A stretch of 64,000 nucleotides of DNA from Pseudomonas sp. GM41(2012) (GCF_000282315.2 NZ_AKJN02000002.1:62001-126000); one strand, 5' to 3'. Shown: positions 1-11,144, numbered from the stretch's first letter. A program made the numbers and translations. Notes: generated by a model from the letters alone, not told the origin.

Positions 1-406
1 GCGGGTCCTGGGGCGCCGGCACTTCCAGCTCGGCCAGGGCCGTCACGTGGTCGTGGGTCAACTCCCAGGCCTCATCGGTATACAGGTTTTTCTGCGTCCC
101 CAGATACCCGTCGAACATCCGGTGCGGACTGACGGCAGGGTTGATCAGCAGGGCCTTGAGGCCATGGCGCTCGGCCAGGTGAGTCGCATAGTAGCCGCCG
201 AGTGAGCTGCCGACCAGCAGTGGCCGCCCAAGCTCCTCAATCGCCTTGTTTAGCTGACCGATGGCCTCACGCGGATGGTGATGCAAGGCCGGGACGCGCA
301 ACTGATCGCTCAAGCCCAGTCGTTCCATTACTTGTACCAACTGCGTGGCCTTTTTAGACGAAGGCGCGCTGTTGAAACCGTGGATATAAAGGATCGAACC
401 AGACAT
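1..406 (-). CDS. yqiA: YqiA-family alpha/beta-hydrolase (esterase), partial
   Basis: The gene reads leftward from an ATG at 406 and runs off the window edge, so only about 135 N-terminal residues are visible. The start gives MSGSILYIHGFNSAPSSKK, with the oxyanion-type HGF motif of alpha/beta hydrolases. The nucleophile elbow follows as GSSLGGYYA, with Ser in the G-x-S-x-G position. YqiA proteins are small esterases of uncertain substrate. In gammaproteobacteria they usually sit beside cpdA and parE, and the neighbour here is cpdA. The C-terminal Asp and His of the triad lie outside the window. Family assignment is firm; physiological role is unknown. Confidence 0.88.
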   Translation of the reverse strand, partial: MSGSILYIHGFNSAPSSKKATQLVQVMERLGLSDQLRVPALHHHPREAIGQLNKAIEELGRPLLVGSSLGGYYATHLAERHGLKALLINPAVSPHRMFDGYLGTQKNLYTDEAWELTHDHVTALAELEVPAPQDP

Positions 407-494
407 TTGAGCTCCCTGTGCGTCGGGTAAAGAGGCGCAGTTTACAGGGAGATGGGGGTGTTGGGCGCCAGCATCCATCGAAATGTACGCGCAC

Positions 495-566
495 CTGTAG
501 GAGCAAAGCTTGCTCGCGATGGCGACTTCAAAGACGCCATCGCCGGCAAGCCGTGCTCCTACAGGG
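495..566. repeat. REP-type inverted doublet (GTAGGAGC family)
   Basis: Two inverted copies lie between yqiA and cpdA: one begins CTGTAGGAGCAAAGCTTGC, and its near reverse complement ends GCTCCTACAG. The arms are imperfect. The same core recurs at 60740. It is non-coding and could form a cruciform or RNA hairpin after the cpdA stop. Confidence 0.8.
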
Positions 567-576
567 GGATGGGTGA

Positions 577-1392
577 TCAGTAACCGTTGGAGCCGTAATC
601 CACTTGGAAGTCGAACCCGGTGACACGTTCCACGCCGGTTTCCAACTGACCATCAGGCAAAAGTCGCAACCACCGATACCCCGGCGCCTGGTCACTGACC
701 TTGAAATCATCACTGCCCGGTTCGAACTGAATACACGTCGAAGGCGAGGCGATCAGCCGCACGCCATTGCGATCCTGGTCGATCTCCTGATGCACATGCC
801 CCCACAAAACAGCGCGTACTTGCGGAAACCGATCCAGCACCGCAAACAAAGCGTCTGGATTGCGCAATCCAATGGGCTCCATCCACGCACACCCGATCGA
901 CACCGGATGATGATGGAAGCACACCAGATGATGCCGCTCCGGCGCCTCACTCAACGAACGTGCCAGCAACTGTAGCTGCTCATCCTGCAAATACCCCGGC
1001 ACCGAACCCGGTACGGCCGAATCAAGCAACGTGACACGCCAGTTACCGACATCCACCACAGGCTCCAGCAACGCACTCTGCACGGCGGCCTCAGCCATGA
1101 TCTGCGGCTCATCATGATTGCCGGGAATCCAGCGCGCCGGCGCATCGAGTTGCCGCGTCAGGTCGCGAAACAGTTGATAGGACTCCAGCGTTCCGTCCTG
1201 AGACAGATCACCGCTGGCAATGATCAGGTCGATCTGCGGCTGCTGAAGCCGCACCAGCTCGATGACTTTTTGCAGGCTGTCACGGGTATTCATGCCCAAC
1301 AACGTACCGTCCGTTTCGGCAAACAGATGACTGTCGGACAGTTGCACCAGCAACGCCGAATCGGCGGTGGTCAATGTGGATACGCTCGGCAA
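577..1392 (-). CDS. cpdA: 3',5'-cyclic-AMP phosphodiesterase CpdA
   Basis: This is a calcineurin-like metallophosphoesterase that hydrolyses cAMP in the cytoplasm and so tunes Crp/Vfr signalling. The metal-binding motifs occur in the family order: LSDSHLF, SGDLSQDG, GNHDE, a HHHPV segment, and GHVHQE near the C-terminus. The frame stays open to an ATG at 1416, but a TTG at 1392 is preceded by GGGAG about 8 bases upstream. It gives an N-terminus (LPSVSTLTT) like those I recall from other Pseudomonas CpdA proteins, so I chose the TTG; the product is about 271 residues. It belongs to the leftward nudF-yqiB-cpdA-yqiA gene string. Confidence 0.92.
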   Translation of the reverse strand: MPSVSTLTTADSALLVQLSDSHLFAETDGTLLGMNTRDSLQKVIELVRLQQPQIDLIIASGDLSQDGTLESYQLFRDLTRQLDAPARWIPGNHDEPQIMAEAAVQSALLEPVVDVGNWRVTLLDSAVPGSVPGYLQDEQLQLLARSLSEAPERHHLVCFHHHPVSIGCAWMEPIGLRNPDALFAVLDRFPQVRAVLWGHVHQEIDQDRNGVRLIASPSTCIQFEPGSDDFKVSDQAPGYRWLRLLPDGQLETGVERVTGFDFQVDYGSNGY

Positions 1393-1490
1393 GGCGTTCT
1401 CCCAGGGCTGAATCACGGGATGGATGAGTGCCGCAATTATGCTGGGGGATGATCAAAAGGGGAAACCTGTGAAGCTGACGCAGTTCACAT

Positions 1491-1943
1491 CTATCGAACG
1501 ACCGCGTACTCGTGTCCGCAGGCCAGGCAATGGCTCAGCCACTCACCCAAGAACATATTCAGCTGGGCCTTTTCGTCCGGCTGATGCATTGAGGCATTCG
1601 GGTAAGGATAGATGCCGCGAAAGCGTCGCGCATGTTCGGCGCTGACGACTTCGGCCATGCACGCGTCGTGATAGACCTGAACTTCCAGTTGCGGCACCGG
1701 CAGCCACGGCAGGCTGTGTTCCTGGCGCACTTGCAGGGTTGTGGTGTACGGACAGACTTGAAGGACTTCGAGAGCCAGCACGCCGAGCATCTGGTCGCCG
1801 TGGGTCACGGCAATGCGCCGCGCCTCCGGCTCGTTGCGCATGTCCGGCAGCAGTCGCATCAGGCGCGCGTAGTTGGCCTCGCAGGAGGCTTGCAGCCCCA
1901 CGAGGTCGACCCTATAGCGATCGCGCAGTTTGTTTACGACCAT
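1491..1943 (-). CDS. yqiB: DUF1249 (YqiB-like) protein
   Basis: A 150-residue soluble protein that matches the YqiB/DUF1249 family in size, in neighbours and in the segments LPDMRNEPEARRIAV, QLEVQVYHDACMAEVV and YPYPNASMHQPDEKAQ. Its biochemical function is unknown. It starts at an ATG inside the end of nudF (10-base overlap), which implies co-transcription and coupled translation with nudF. cpdA lies about 100 bases downstream. No signal peptide or membrane segment is visible. Several conserved Tyr, His and acidic residues near the C-terminus are characteristic of the family, but no catalytic role is established. Confidence 0.85.
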   Translation of the reverse strand: MVVNKLRDRYRVDLVGLQASCEANYARLMRLLPDMRNEPEARRIAVTHGDQMLGVLALEVLQVCPYTTTLQVRQEHSLPWLPVPQLEVQVYHDACMAEVVSAEHARRFRGIYPYPNASMHQPDEKAQLNMFLGEWLSHCLACGHEYAVVR

Positions 1944-2551
1944 AACCCCCTCACTTCAGCGCGGTTCAAAGCTAGCCATTGCAAGGCAATGATGCTGGCC
2001 GCGTTGGCAATTCGTCCGTCGCGTACGGCCTGCAGGGCATCTTCGAACGCCCAGACCGTGACGCGGATATCTTCTGCTTCTTCCTCCAGCCCATGCAGGC
2101 CGCCGACGCCGGTGCTGTCGCAACGCCCCAGGTACAAGTGAACAAATTCATTGCTGCCGCCCGGCGATGGAAAATATTTGGTCATCGGCCAGAGCGCCCC
2201 GAACACAAGCCCAGCTTCCTCCTGCGCTTCGCGGTGAGCAACTTCTTCCGGCACTTCATCCTTGTCGATCAGACCGGCGACCAGTTCGATCAGCCATGGA
2301 TTGTCGGTTTTGCCCACGGCGCCGACGCGAAACTGCTCGATCAACACCACTTCATCGCGCTGCGGATCGTACGGCAGCACGCACACCGCATCGTGGCGAA
2401 CGAACACTTCACGATTGATCTCGCGACTCATGCCACCGGCAAACAATTCGTGGCGCAAGTGCACACGATCGAGCTTGTAGAAGCCCTCATAGCACTTTTC
2501 GCGCCGAACGATATCAATGGCGGTCGGTATGGCGTTGGCAAAATCAGTCAT
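1934..2551 (-). CDS. nudF: ADP-ribose pyrophosphatase (Nudix hydrolase)
   Basis: A 205-residue Nudix hydrolase that cleaves ADP-ribose to AMP and ribose-5-phosphate. The full Nudix box is present as G-x5-E-x7-REAQEEAGL within AGLIDKDEVPEEVAHR and the residues after it. The N-terminal part carries the NudF-type dimerisation region ahead of VLIEQFRVGA. The start ATG at 2551 is preceded by GAGG. It is the first gene of a leftward group with yqiB, cpdA and yqiA, an arrangement shared with Enterobacteria. NudF is housekeeping and is thought to limit toxic free ADP-ribose. The 230 bases upstream, to the next gene at 2782, show no clear promoter or RNA element to me. Confidence 0.92.
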   Translation of the reverse strand: MTDFANAIPTAIDIVRREKCYEGFYKLDRVHLRHELFAGGMSREINREVFVRHDAVCVLPYDPQRDEVVLIEQFRVGAVGKTDNPWLIELVAGLIDKDEVPEEVAHREAQEEAGLVFGALWPMTKYFPSPGGSNEFVHLYLGRCDSTGVGGLHGLEEEAEDIRVTVWAFEDALQAVRDGRIANAASIIALQWLALNRAEVRGLWS

Positions 2552-2781
2552 GACAATCCTCGTTTACTGCAAATCCGTTATGAGGCTCCTTGTTTGTTAC
2601 TTGCAACCTCGACTTCGCGCCATCCTAACGCGCCCGCGACCTTTGATGCAGCCCCTTTCCAGTCAGCGGGATAGACGGTGAGGGCGAAACCAACTCTAAT
2701 TAGCTTAGTGGCGAACTGACTGCTTCGTTGATAGTCGAAGCGGATAACTTTTTGCCTTTCCCTGTTTTATGAAGGACGCCC

Positions 2782-3528
2782 ATGTCGCTTTTTAAAATCG
2801 CCTCCGTGGCTGCAATCGCCCTGACCCTGGGCGCCTGCCAGAGTTTGTTCCAACCCAACTACCGGACGCCGCTGGAAACTACCCGCGATGCATCCGAAAC
2901 GCTGAAACCGGGTTGCACAACACCTGACTGCCCGCTGGTGAACATCGATACGCTGCGCTTCCCCGCCGAACCGCAGTTGGACGGCATCGTCGAAAAACGC
3001 CTGCTGCAATTGACCCGCACCTCGCCCGACGCCCCGGTAGCGCCGACGCTGGCAGCGTATCGCGAGCAATTTTTGAGCAGTGCCGGCCCGCGTAGCAGCA
3101 GTTACCTGCAAGCCAAGGTACGTGAGCAGCATGACGGCTTGGTGATCGTCGAATTTTCCAGCTACCTGGACACCGGCGGTGCTCATGGCACGCCGGGCCG
3201 CAGCTTCATCAACTATTCGCGCCAGCAACACAAAGTGCTGACGCTGTCGGACATGTTGGTGCCGGGGCAGGAAGAGGCGTTCTGGAAAGCTGCGCAGGTG
3301 GCGCACAACAGTTGGCTGATCAGCACCAAGCTCGATCAGGAGCCAGAGTTCGTGAAGAGCTGGCCCTTCGCCAAAACCCAAAACGTGGCGCTGACGTACG
3401 GCGGGGTGATCCTCAAGTACGAAGTGAGCACCATCGCGCCTTACGCGCTGGGTCACGTCGAACTGAAGATCCCTTACCCACGCCTGAACGGCATTCTCAA
3501 GCCCGAGCTGTTTCCTGGCCGTAACTGA
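2782..3528 (+). CDS. RsiV/DUF3298-type periplasmic lipoprotein
   Basis: A 248-residue protein with a lipoprotein signal: a short basic start, a hydrophobic stretch (IASVAAIALT) and the lipobox LGAC, so the mature N-terminus would be Cys19. The C-terminal two-thirds resembles the DUF4163/DUF3298 pair found in RsiV and PdaC: FSSYLDTGGAHGTPG, then LTLSDMLVPGQEEAFW, then YEVSTIAPYALGHVELKIPY. This fold binds lysozyme in Bacillus RsiV; here any ligand is unknown. The ATG follows a good GAAGGA site. The last 32 bases overlap the end of convergent cytX, an unusually tight tail-to-tail arrangement. Confidence 0.8.
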   Translation: MSLFKIASVAAIALTLGACQSLFQPNYRTPLETTRDASETLKPGCTTPDCPLVNIDTLRFPAEPQLDGIVEKRLLQLTRTSPDAPVAPTLAAYREQFLSSAGPRSSSYLQAKVREQHDGLVIVEFSSYLDTGGAHGTPGRSFINYSRQQHKVLTLSDMLVPGQEEAFWKAAQVAHNSWLISTKLDQEPEFVKSWPFAKTQNVALTYGGVILKYEVSTIAPYALGHVELKIPYPRLNGILKPELFPGRN

Positions 3529-4789
3529 AGGCCCGACCCAGCACGAGTTGCAGCAGCCCTGCCAGAATCAGTGACGGCAGGGTTGCGCCGATGTCCGGAT
3601 ACAGATTAGCCAGCAAATGATAGGTGCTCACCCCGCCCAACCAGGCGAGCAAGGCCGGCCAGCGCAATGCGGCTGACGCCACGCGAGCACCGCGTTTGCG
3701 CAGGATGAAGTGATCCACCAGCACCACGCCGAACAGCGGCGCAAACACCGAACCGATCAACAGCAGGAAGTTCTGATATTGGGCCAGCGGCGCCAGGCAC
3801 GCGATTAGCGTGCAGATCACGCCGATGGCCAGCGCCAGATGCTCGACCTTCATGCGCAGCAGAATTCCGCTGGAAACGGCTGCCGAGTGAATGTCGGCGA
3901 AGGCATTTTCCGACTCGTCCAACAGAATCAGCAGCAGCGGAATCCCCAGGCCCGCACCGGCCAATGCCAACAGCAAGGCATTCACTTCACCGCTCGGCGC
4001 AAACGCCAGGGTGTAGGCCACGCCCAAGCTCATCAGCCAGAAGTTACCGATAAAGAAGCCCACTGCCGTGCCGCCAAACACATTTTTCGCACGCTTGCCG
4101 AAACGCGAGTAGTCGGCAATCAGCGGCAACCACGAAAGCGGCATGGCGATGGCAATGTCGAAGCCCACGGCGAACGGCATCGAACCATCACCGGCCTGCG
4201 CCCACAACGTCGCCAGATCAGCTTTGGCGAACAGGTTCCAGGTCAGCCAGATGCACGCGGCCAGCAGCAACCAGATGCCCCACTTGCGCAGGATCTGACG
4301 GACGAATGTCAGCGGACCACTGACGGCCAGCAAGGTCGCCAAACCACCAAAGAACACGGTCCACAGCAGCGGATTGGACAGCAGGCTGCCTTCGCTGAAC
4401 GCCCGCGCGCCAAGCAGGCTGGCGGCATCGCGCATGACGATGATTTCGAACGAACCCCAACCAATCAGTTGCAGCAGGTTCAGCACGGCCGGCAGGCTCG
4501 CGCCTTTTGCACCGAGGCTGAGTTTGAGCGCGGCCATCGACGACAGACCAGTGTCGCTGCCGATCACGCCGACCGCAGCCAGCAAAAGAACACCGACCAG
4601 CGTGCCAAGGAAGATCGCCAGCAGCGAGCCGGACAGGCCCAGACCTGGCGCGAGCAATGCACCGGTCTGCAGGACCATCAGGCCGATGCCGAGGGAGAAC
4701 CACAGGGAAAACAGATCGCGGCCGCCGAAGACACGTTTGTCTGTGGGCACCGCGATATCAGGGGAATACGTGCTGGGTTGAATGCTCAA
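3497..4789 (-). CDS. cytX: Putative hydroxymethylpyrimidine transporter CytX (NCS1 family)
   Basis: About 430 residues with some twelve hydrophobic segments, beginning near FSLWFSLGIGLMVLQTGALL and ending near LILAGLLQLVLG. Family-typical patches include GWGSFEIIVMRDAA and PLSWLPLIADYSRF of the nucleobase:cation symporter-1 family. Its position just downstream of thiC suggests uptake of the thiamine pyrimidine precursor HMP, as proposed for CytX. The frame stays open to 4876, but that extension lies inside a REP doublet, so I place the start at a TTG at 4789. The Shine-Dalgarno there is weak. Substrate is inferred from family and context only. Confidence 0.8.
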   Translation of the reverse strand: MSIQPSTYSPDIAVPTDKRVFGGRDLFSLWFSLGIGLMVLQTGALLAPGLGLSGSLLAIFLGTLVGVLLLAAVGVIGSDTGLSSMAALKLSLGAKGASLPAVLNLLQLIGWGSFEIIVMRDAASLLGARAFSEGSLLSNPLLWTVFFGGLATLLAVSGPLTFVRQILRKWGIWLLLAACIWLTWNLFAKADLATLWAQAGDGSMPFAVGFDIAIAMPLSWLPLIADYSRFGKRAKNVFGGTAVGFFIGNFWLMSLGVAYTLAFAPSGEVNALLLALAGAGLGIPLLLILLDESENAFADIHSAAVSSGILLRMKVEHLALAIGVICTLIACLAPLAQYQNFLLLIGSVFAPLFGVVLVDHFILRKRGARVASAALRWPALLAWLGGVSTYHLLANLYPDIGATLPSLILAGLLQLVLGRAFSYGQETARA

Positions 4790-4831
4790 GGGTGTTATCT
4801 CAGAGGGACATTTGTTGTTTTTTTGATCGCT

Positions 4832-4906
4832 ATCGCCAGCAGGCTGGCTCCCACAGGGGACTTGTGAACACCACAAATCCAGTGTGGGAGCCAGCCTGCT
4901 GGCGAT
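4832..4906. repeat. REP-type inverted doublet between thiC and cytX
   Basis: Left arm ATCGCCAGCAGGCTGGCTCC and right arm reading GGAGCCAGCCTGCTGGCGAT form a near-perfect inverted repeat with a loop of about 35 bases. It separates cytX from thiC and falsely extends the open frame of cytX. Confidence 0.85.
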
Positions 4907-4940
4907 GGAGCCCTTTCAGGCCCCACCCTTTCGGATCAGA

Positions 4941-6929
<1,989 letters not shown>

Positions 6930-7003
6930 TCAGTGCTCGAGGGGTGTTCGATTGTCGAACAACATCCCGGACGAAGCACAAGAGGACTCGCCGGGTGACG
7001 AGA

Positions 7004-7096
7004 AATCTTGTTCCCTACGCAGGCGCTAACCTGATCAGGTTCAACGGGATCCGAAATTATTCGATCTCAGCCTCATAGCAAGGCACCCCGACAAGA
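7004..7096 (-). ncRNA. TPP riboswitch (THI element) upstream of thiC
   Basis: On the minus strand the conserved THI-box blocks occur in order: GGGGTGCC, then GGCTGAGATCG, then CCCGTTGAACCTGATC, then GGTTAGCGCCTGCGTAGGGAA. These are the CUGAGA and ACCUGAUC-type pyrimidine- and phosphate-sensing cores of the thiamine pyrophosphate aptamer. The aptamer ends about 170 bases before the thiC start, leaving room for an expression platform. Confidence 0.95.
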
Positions 7097-7292
7097 ACCC
7101 GGCCAGTCTAGACACAACTGCCAAAGAACGCCAACACCGCGGTAAACACCATGATGAATGGCGCAATTGCAGGATTGTTGCCATCGTTGCGCACAACTAC
7201 ACTCGCTACGCCATACCGTGCCTTGACGCTGTATGAGCCGCGCCGTAGCCTTGGCGCTCAAATTATCAGCGTAATTTTTTAGGGATGGCCTC

Positions 7293-8732
7293 ATGCTGCG
7301 CAAACTCTCACTGGCCCTTGCCGTGTCTTGTGCGTCCAATGGAATGGCCTGGGCAGCAGAAGCGCCCTTATCGACCAAGAACGATCTGGTCAGCGTCTAT
7401 CAGGAAGCGGTGGACAACAACGCCGACCTTGCTGCAGCCATCGCTCAATATGGCGCCCAGAAAGAAGTCGTGCCCCAGGCCCGCGCCGGGCTGCTGCCGA
7501 ACCTCTCGGGCGGTGCCGAACTTGCCAACGTGCGCACGGTGATCGATCAGCCTTCGGCTACCGCCAACCGCAATGCTCATTCCTATCAGGCGACCCTGGC
7601 GCAACCGCTGTTCCGTGCTGATCGCTGGTTCCAGTTCCAGGCCGCCAAAGACGTTAACGAACAGGCTGCGTTGCAGCTCTCGGCAACCCAGCAGAACCTG
7701 ATCCTGCAAACTGCCGTCAGCTACTTCAATGTCTTGCGAACCCAGGACAACCTGGCGTCAACCAAGGCCGAAGAAGCCGCGTTCAAGCGCCAGCTCGATC
7801 AGTCCAACGAACGCTTCGACGTCGGTCTCTCGGACAAAACTGATGTGCTGCAATCGCAAGCCAGCTACGACACCGCCCGCGCCAACCGAATCGTCGCGCA
7901 GCGCCAGGTAGACGATGCGTTCGAAGCCCTGATCACCCTGACCAACCGTCAGTACAACTCGATCTGGGGCATTGCCCATACCTTGCCGATCCTGCCGCCA
8001 GCACCGAACGACGCCAAGGCCTGGGTTGATACGGCAGCCAGACAGAACCTCAATCTGCTCGCGAGCAACTACGCCGTCAGCGCCGCCGAAGAAACCCTCA
8101 AGCAGCGCAAGGCCGGCCATGCGCCCACCGTGGATGCCGTGGCGAAATACGAGAAAGGTGACAACGACGCCCTGGGCTTCAGCAACCCGAACGCCTTCGG
8201 CCAGCCTTACGGTGGCAACGTCGAGCAAACGACGGTTGGCCTGCAACTGAATATCCCGATCTACAGCGGCGGCCTGATCAATTCCCAGGTGCGTCAATCG
8301 TATGCGCAGCTGGATCAGTCCGAGCAGCAACGTGAATCCCTGCGCCGGCAAGTGGTGGAAAGCACCCGCAATCTGCATCGCGCCGTGAACACCGACGTCG
8401 AGCAGGTGCAGGCGCGCAAGCAGTCGATCATCTCCAACCAGAGCGCGGTGGAAGCGACCGAAATCGGTTATCAGGTGGGCACACGGAACATCGTCGACGT
8501 GCTGGATGCCCAGCGTCAGCTGTACACCTCGGTGCGCGACTACAACAACACGCGTTACGACTACATCCTCGACAACCTGCGCTTGAAACAGGCCGCGGGC
8601 ACGTTGAACCCGGGGGATTTGCAGGATCTGGCGCGCTACCTCAAGGCTGATTACAACCCGGACAAAGACTTCCTGCCGCCGGACCTGGCGAAGGCTGCGG
8701 CGGAGCAGTTGAGGGCAAATCCGACGCAGTAA
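7293..8732 (+). CDS. tolC: TolC-family outer-membrane efflux/secretion channel
   Basis: 479 residues with an N-terminal signal sequence (MLRKLSLALAVSCASNGMAWA, predicted cut after AWA). The body shows the internally duplicated OEP repeats: coiled-coil stretches such as TQQNLILQTAVSYFNVLRTQ and its partner region EIGYQVGTRNIVDVLDAQRQ, plus the VGLQLNIPIYSGG beta segment. It would form the trimeric channel used by tripartite pumps or type I secretion. P. aeruginosa has a TolC homologue (OpmH) beside thiC, matching this position. No inner-membrane pump genes are adjacent, so its partners are encoded elsewhere. A REP doublet follows the stop. Confidence 0.92.
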   Translation: MLRKLSLALAVSCASNGMAWAAEAPLSTKNDLVSVYQEAVDNNADLAAAIAQYGAQKEVVPQARAGLLPNLSGGAELANVRTVIDQPSATANRNAHSYQATLAQPLFRADRWFQFQAAKDVNEQAALQLSATQQNLILQTAVSYFNVLRTQDNLASTKAEEAAFKRQLDQSNERFDVGLSDKTDVLQSQASYDTARANRIVAQRQVDDAFEALITLTNRQYNSIWGIAHTLPILPPAPNDAKAWVDTAARQNLNLLASNYAVSAAEETLKQRKAGHAPTVDAVAKYEKGDNDALGFSNPNAFGQPYGGNVEQTTVGLQLNIPIYSGGLINSQVRQSYAQLDQSEQQRESLRRQVVESTRNLHRAVNTDVEQVQARKQSIISNQSAVEATEIGYQVGTRNIVDVLDAQRQLYTSVRDYNNTRYDYILDNLRLKQAAGTLNPGDLQDLARYLKADYNPDKDFLPPDLAKAAAEQLRANPTQ

Positions 8733-8738
8733 AAAGCG

Positions 8739-8830
8739 AAAGATCGCAGCCTCGTTTCACTCGACAGCTCCTACAGGATGAATACAAATCCCGTGTAGGA
8801 GCTGTCGAGTGAAACGAGGCTGCGATCTTT
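8739..8830. repeat. REP doublet, AAAGATCGCAGCCTCG family
   Basis: A long, almost perfect inverted repeat lies between tolC and waaA, which converge on it: AAAGATCGCAGCCTCGTTTC through CAGCTCCTACA, and its reverse complement ending GCGATCTTT. T-runs flank both ends, so it may also serve as a bidirectional terminator. A near copy lies at 14666. Confidence 0.9.
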
Positions 8831-8849
8831 TTATGTCAAGCGATTCGGT

Positions 8850-10127
8850 CTAACGCTCGATCAACCGCCCCAACCCATCCAGCAACCGCTGCAACGCGCC
8901 CTGATTGGTGCGCATGACTTTCAACCCCGCCTCCGCCATCCGCTGCGCATCGCGCGGCAACTCGAACAGCCGCTGCACCGCCAGCGCCAGACCTTCGGCA
9001 TCCTCCACTTCCTGCAACGCCCCGGCACTGCGCAGTTGCGCGGCGATTTCGAGGAAGTTAAACAGGTGCGGTCCGCTCAACACTGGTTTGGCCAGCGCCG
9101 CCGGCTCCAGCAGGTTGTGCCCGCCGTTCGGCACCAGACTGCCGCCAACAAAAGCGCTGTCGGCCAAGGCATACAGAAACAGCAACTCACCCATGGTGTC
9201 GCCCACCAGCACCGAAGTTTGCGCGGTGACCGGGTTGCCAGTGGAGCGACGGACCGTGGCGAAACCCTGTTGCCGACACAGCTCGAACACCGGGTTGAAA
9301 CGCTCGGGATGGCGCGGCACCAGAATCAGCAACGCATCAGGATGATTGGCCAGCAACTGACGATGAGCCGCCAGCACCACTTCGTCTTCGCCTTCGTGCG
9401 TACTGGCCGCAATCCATACCGGACGCTCCTGCGCCTGCCATTGCGCACGTAACTCAGCGGCACGCTGAAGCAGTGCCGGGTCGATGGTCAGGTCGAACTT
9501 GATCGAGCCGGTCACTTCCACCGTTTGCGAACGCGCCCCCAAATCGCGGAAGCGCTGGGCCTCGGCCTCGGTCTGCACCGCGAACAGGCTCATCTCGGCG
9601 AGCATCGGCTGGGTCAGTTTGCCGAAGCGGCCATAGCCCTTGGCCGAACGCTCGGACAGTCGCGCATTGGCCAGGGCCACGGGAATCCCACGCCTGGCGC
9701 ACTGATGGATATGGTTCGGCCAGAGCTCGGTTTCCATGATCACCGCCAGTTTCGGCTGGACCCGATCAAGGAATCGCTTCGCTGCGCAAGGCAAGTCGTA
9801 AGGCAAATAGCAGTGCTGGATGCGCGGCTCATTGGCGAACAGCGCCTGGATGCGCTCCGAACCGGTCGGAGTCATGCAGGTCACGGTAATGGGCAACTGT
9901 GGATAACGCTGCAGCAAGGCGCGAATCATTGGCGCCGCGGCAATGCTTTCGCCCACCGACACCGCGTGCACCCAGATGCCGCCCGTTTTCATCGCCGGTA
10001 ACCCGAAGGAGAAACGTTCGCCAATGCGCTTGGCGTACGCTGGCGCCTTACGCGCCCGCAGCCACAGCCGAATCGCTACCAGTGGCAGCCCCAGGTAAAA
10101 CAGCGCGGTGTAGAGAGTTCTATTCAT
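8850..10127 (-). CDS. waaA: 3-deoxy-D-manno-octulosonic acid transferase (Kdo transferase) WaaA
   Basis: A 425-residue GT30 glycosyltransferase that adds Kdo from CMP-Kdo onto lipid IVA at the cytoplasmic face of the inner membrane. An N-terminal hydrophobic anchor (LYTALFYLGLPLVAIRLWLR) precedes two Rossmann-like halves. Diagnostic stretches are WVHAVSVGE near residue 55, PVWIAASTHEGEDEVVL with LLILVPRHPERF in the second half, and the C-terminal GGHNLLEPAALAKPV. In E. coli the enzyme adds two Kdo units. It lies at the edge of the LPS block, with a LysR regulator just upstream (12-base gap to the regulator's stop). Confidence 0.96.
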   Translation of the reverse strand: MNRTLYTALFYLGLPLVAIRLWLRARKAPAYAKRIGERFSFGLPAMKTGGIWVHAVSVGESIAAAPMIRALLQRYPQLPITVTCMTPTGSERIQALFANEPRIQHCYLPYDLPCAAKRFLDRVQPKLAVIMETELWPNHIHQCARRGIPVALANARLSERSAKGYGRFGKLTQPMLAEMSLFAVQTEAEAQRFRDLGARSQTVEVTGSIKFDLTIDPALLQRAAELRAQWQAQERPVWIAASTHEGEDEVVLAAHRQLLANHPDALLILVPRHPERFNPVFELCRQQGFATVRRSTGNPVTAQTSVLVGDTMGELLFLYALADSAFVGGSLVPNGGHNLLEPAALAKPVLSGPHLFNFLEIAAQLRSAGALQEVEDAEGLALAVQRLFELPRDAQRMAEAGLKVMRTNQGALQRLLDGLGRLIER

Positions 10128-10138
10128 GGCGGCGGAGT

Positions 10139-11041
10139 TTATCGGCTTTTTTCACCGATCGTCTGCAAGTGCACGGCAAAACGTTCCGCCAACCAACGAG
10201 CCGCTGGCCCCAGAGGTTCATCGCGGCGCCAGACCAGCTCCACCACCAGCGCTGGCGGGGTCCATTCGCTGACCAGCTCGACCATCAGATCCTGATACGC
10301 CGGGTACTGCACCACGTGACGCGGCAGCCAGGCCCAGCCGAGGCCGCGCACCAGCCATTCAGCCATCACGTAGAAACTGTCGGCCCGCCAGACTTGCGGG
10401 CTGGCCGGTTCGCTGCCGGGATAGACACTCGACTGTGTGGACATCAGCAACTGACGATGCTGCGCCAGTTGCTGACAATCGACCTGAGCCTGCTTCGCCA
10501 GTGGGTGGCCGACGCCGCACACCGTGACCATTTCAACGCTGCCCAACACCCGCCGCTCGAGCGCTTCGGGAATCTGGTCGTGATAAAACAGCAACCCCAG
10601 ATCGGCCCGACGCTCCACCAGTTTGCGCGCGACATCGCCCTGGGCCGCGCTGGTCAGCTGCACTTCAAGGCTGGGAAATTGTTGAGCCAGGGCTTCGAAG
10701 CTTTCGATGATCGGCTGATAAGGCATCGCTTCATCCTGGGCCACACGCAAACGCGCCTCCTGGCCGCGCATCATGGCCAGCGCCCGACCGTTAAGGCGTT
10801 CGCATTGGCGCAGCACTTCCCGCGCCTCATCCAGCAATGCGTTACCGGCCTCGGTGAGTTTCGGCTGGCGGCCGCTGCTACGGTCGAACAGGCTGACGCC
10901 CAGGTCCTCTTCCAGCAGCGCAATCGAACTGCTGACCGCCGACTGCGCCTTGCGCTGATCCCGCGCTACCGCAGAAAACGAACGCTGCTCCGCTACGCTG
11001 ACAAACAGCCGCAGCTGCTCCAGATTCCATTGCGTGTTCAT
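10139..11041 (-). CDS. LysR-family transcriptional regulator
   Basis: 300 residues with the LysR winged-helix DNA-binding domain at the N-terminus (residues about 1-60: LEQLRLFVSVAEQRSFSAVA, then AQSAVSSSIALLEEDLGVSL) and a substrate-binding-like effector domain after it. The C-terminal domain motifs include FEALAQQFPSLEVQL and LGLLFYHDQIPEA. It is divergent from the SMR transporter gene at 11145, the usual layout for a LysR protein controlling its neighbour; a candidate operator lies between them. The effector is unknown. The equivalent P. aeruginosa position (PA4989) also holds a LysR gene, from memory. Confidence 0.9.
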   Translation of the reverse strand: MNTQWNLEQLRLFVSVAEQRSFSAVARDQRKAQSAVSSSIALLEEDLGVSLFDRSSGRQPKLTEAGNALLDEAREVLRQCERLNGRALAMMRGQEARLRVAQDEAMPYQPIIESFEALAQQFPSLEVQLTSAAQGDVARKLVERRADLGLLFYHDQIPEALERRVLGSVEMVTVCGVGHPLAKQAQVDCQQLAQHRQLLMSTQSSVYPGSEPASPQVWRADSFYVMAEWLVRGLGWAWLPRHVVQYPAYQDLMVELVSEWTPPALVVELVWRRDEPLGPAARWLAERFAVHLQTIGEKSR

Positions 11042-11067
11042 GGCTCAACCCATCTTCAGAACAGATA

Positions 11068-11082
11068 GGTAATGACTTTACC
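11068..11082. promoter_or_regulatory. Candidate LysR operator dyad
   Basis: GGTAA-TGACT-TTACC is a perfect 5-base dyad with a 5-base centre between the divergent LysR and SMR genes. Its T-N11-A-like shape fits a LysR box. Assignment is by position and symmetry only. Confidence 0.4.
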
Positions 11083-11144
11083 GCATCTGGAGAATCTCTA
11101 AAATGCCGACCTCAGAAAGCAACACTTCACACGAGGACGCACCT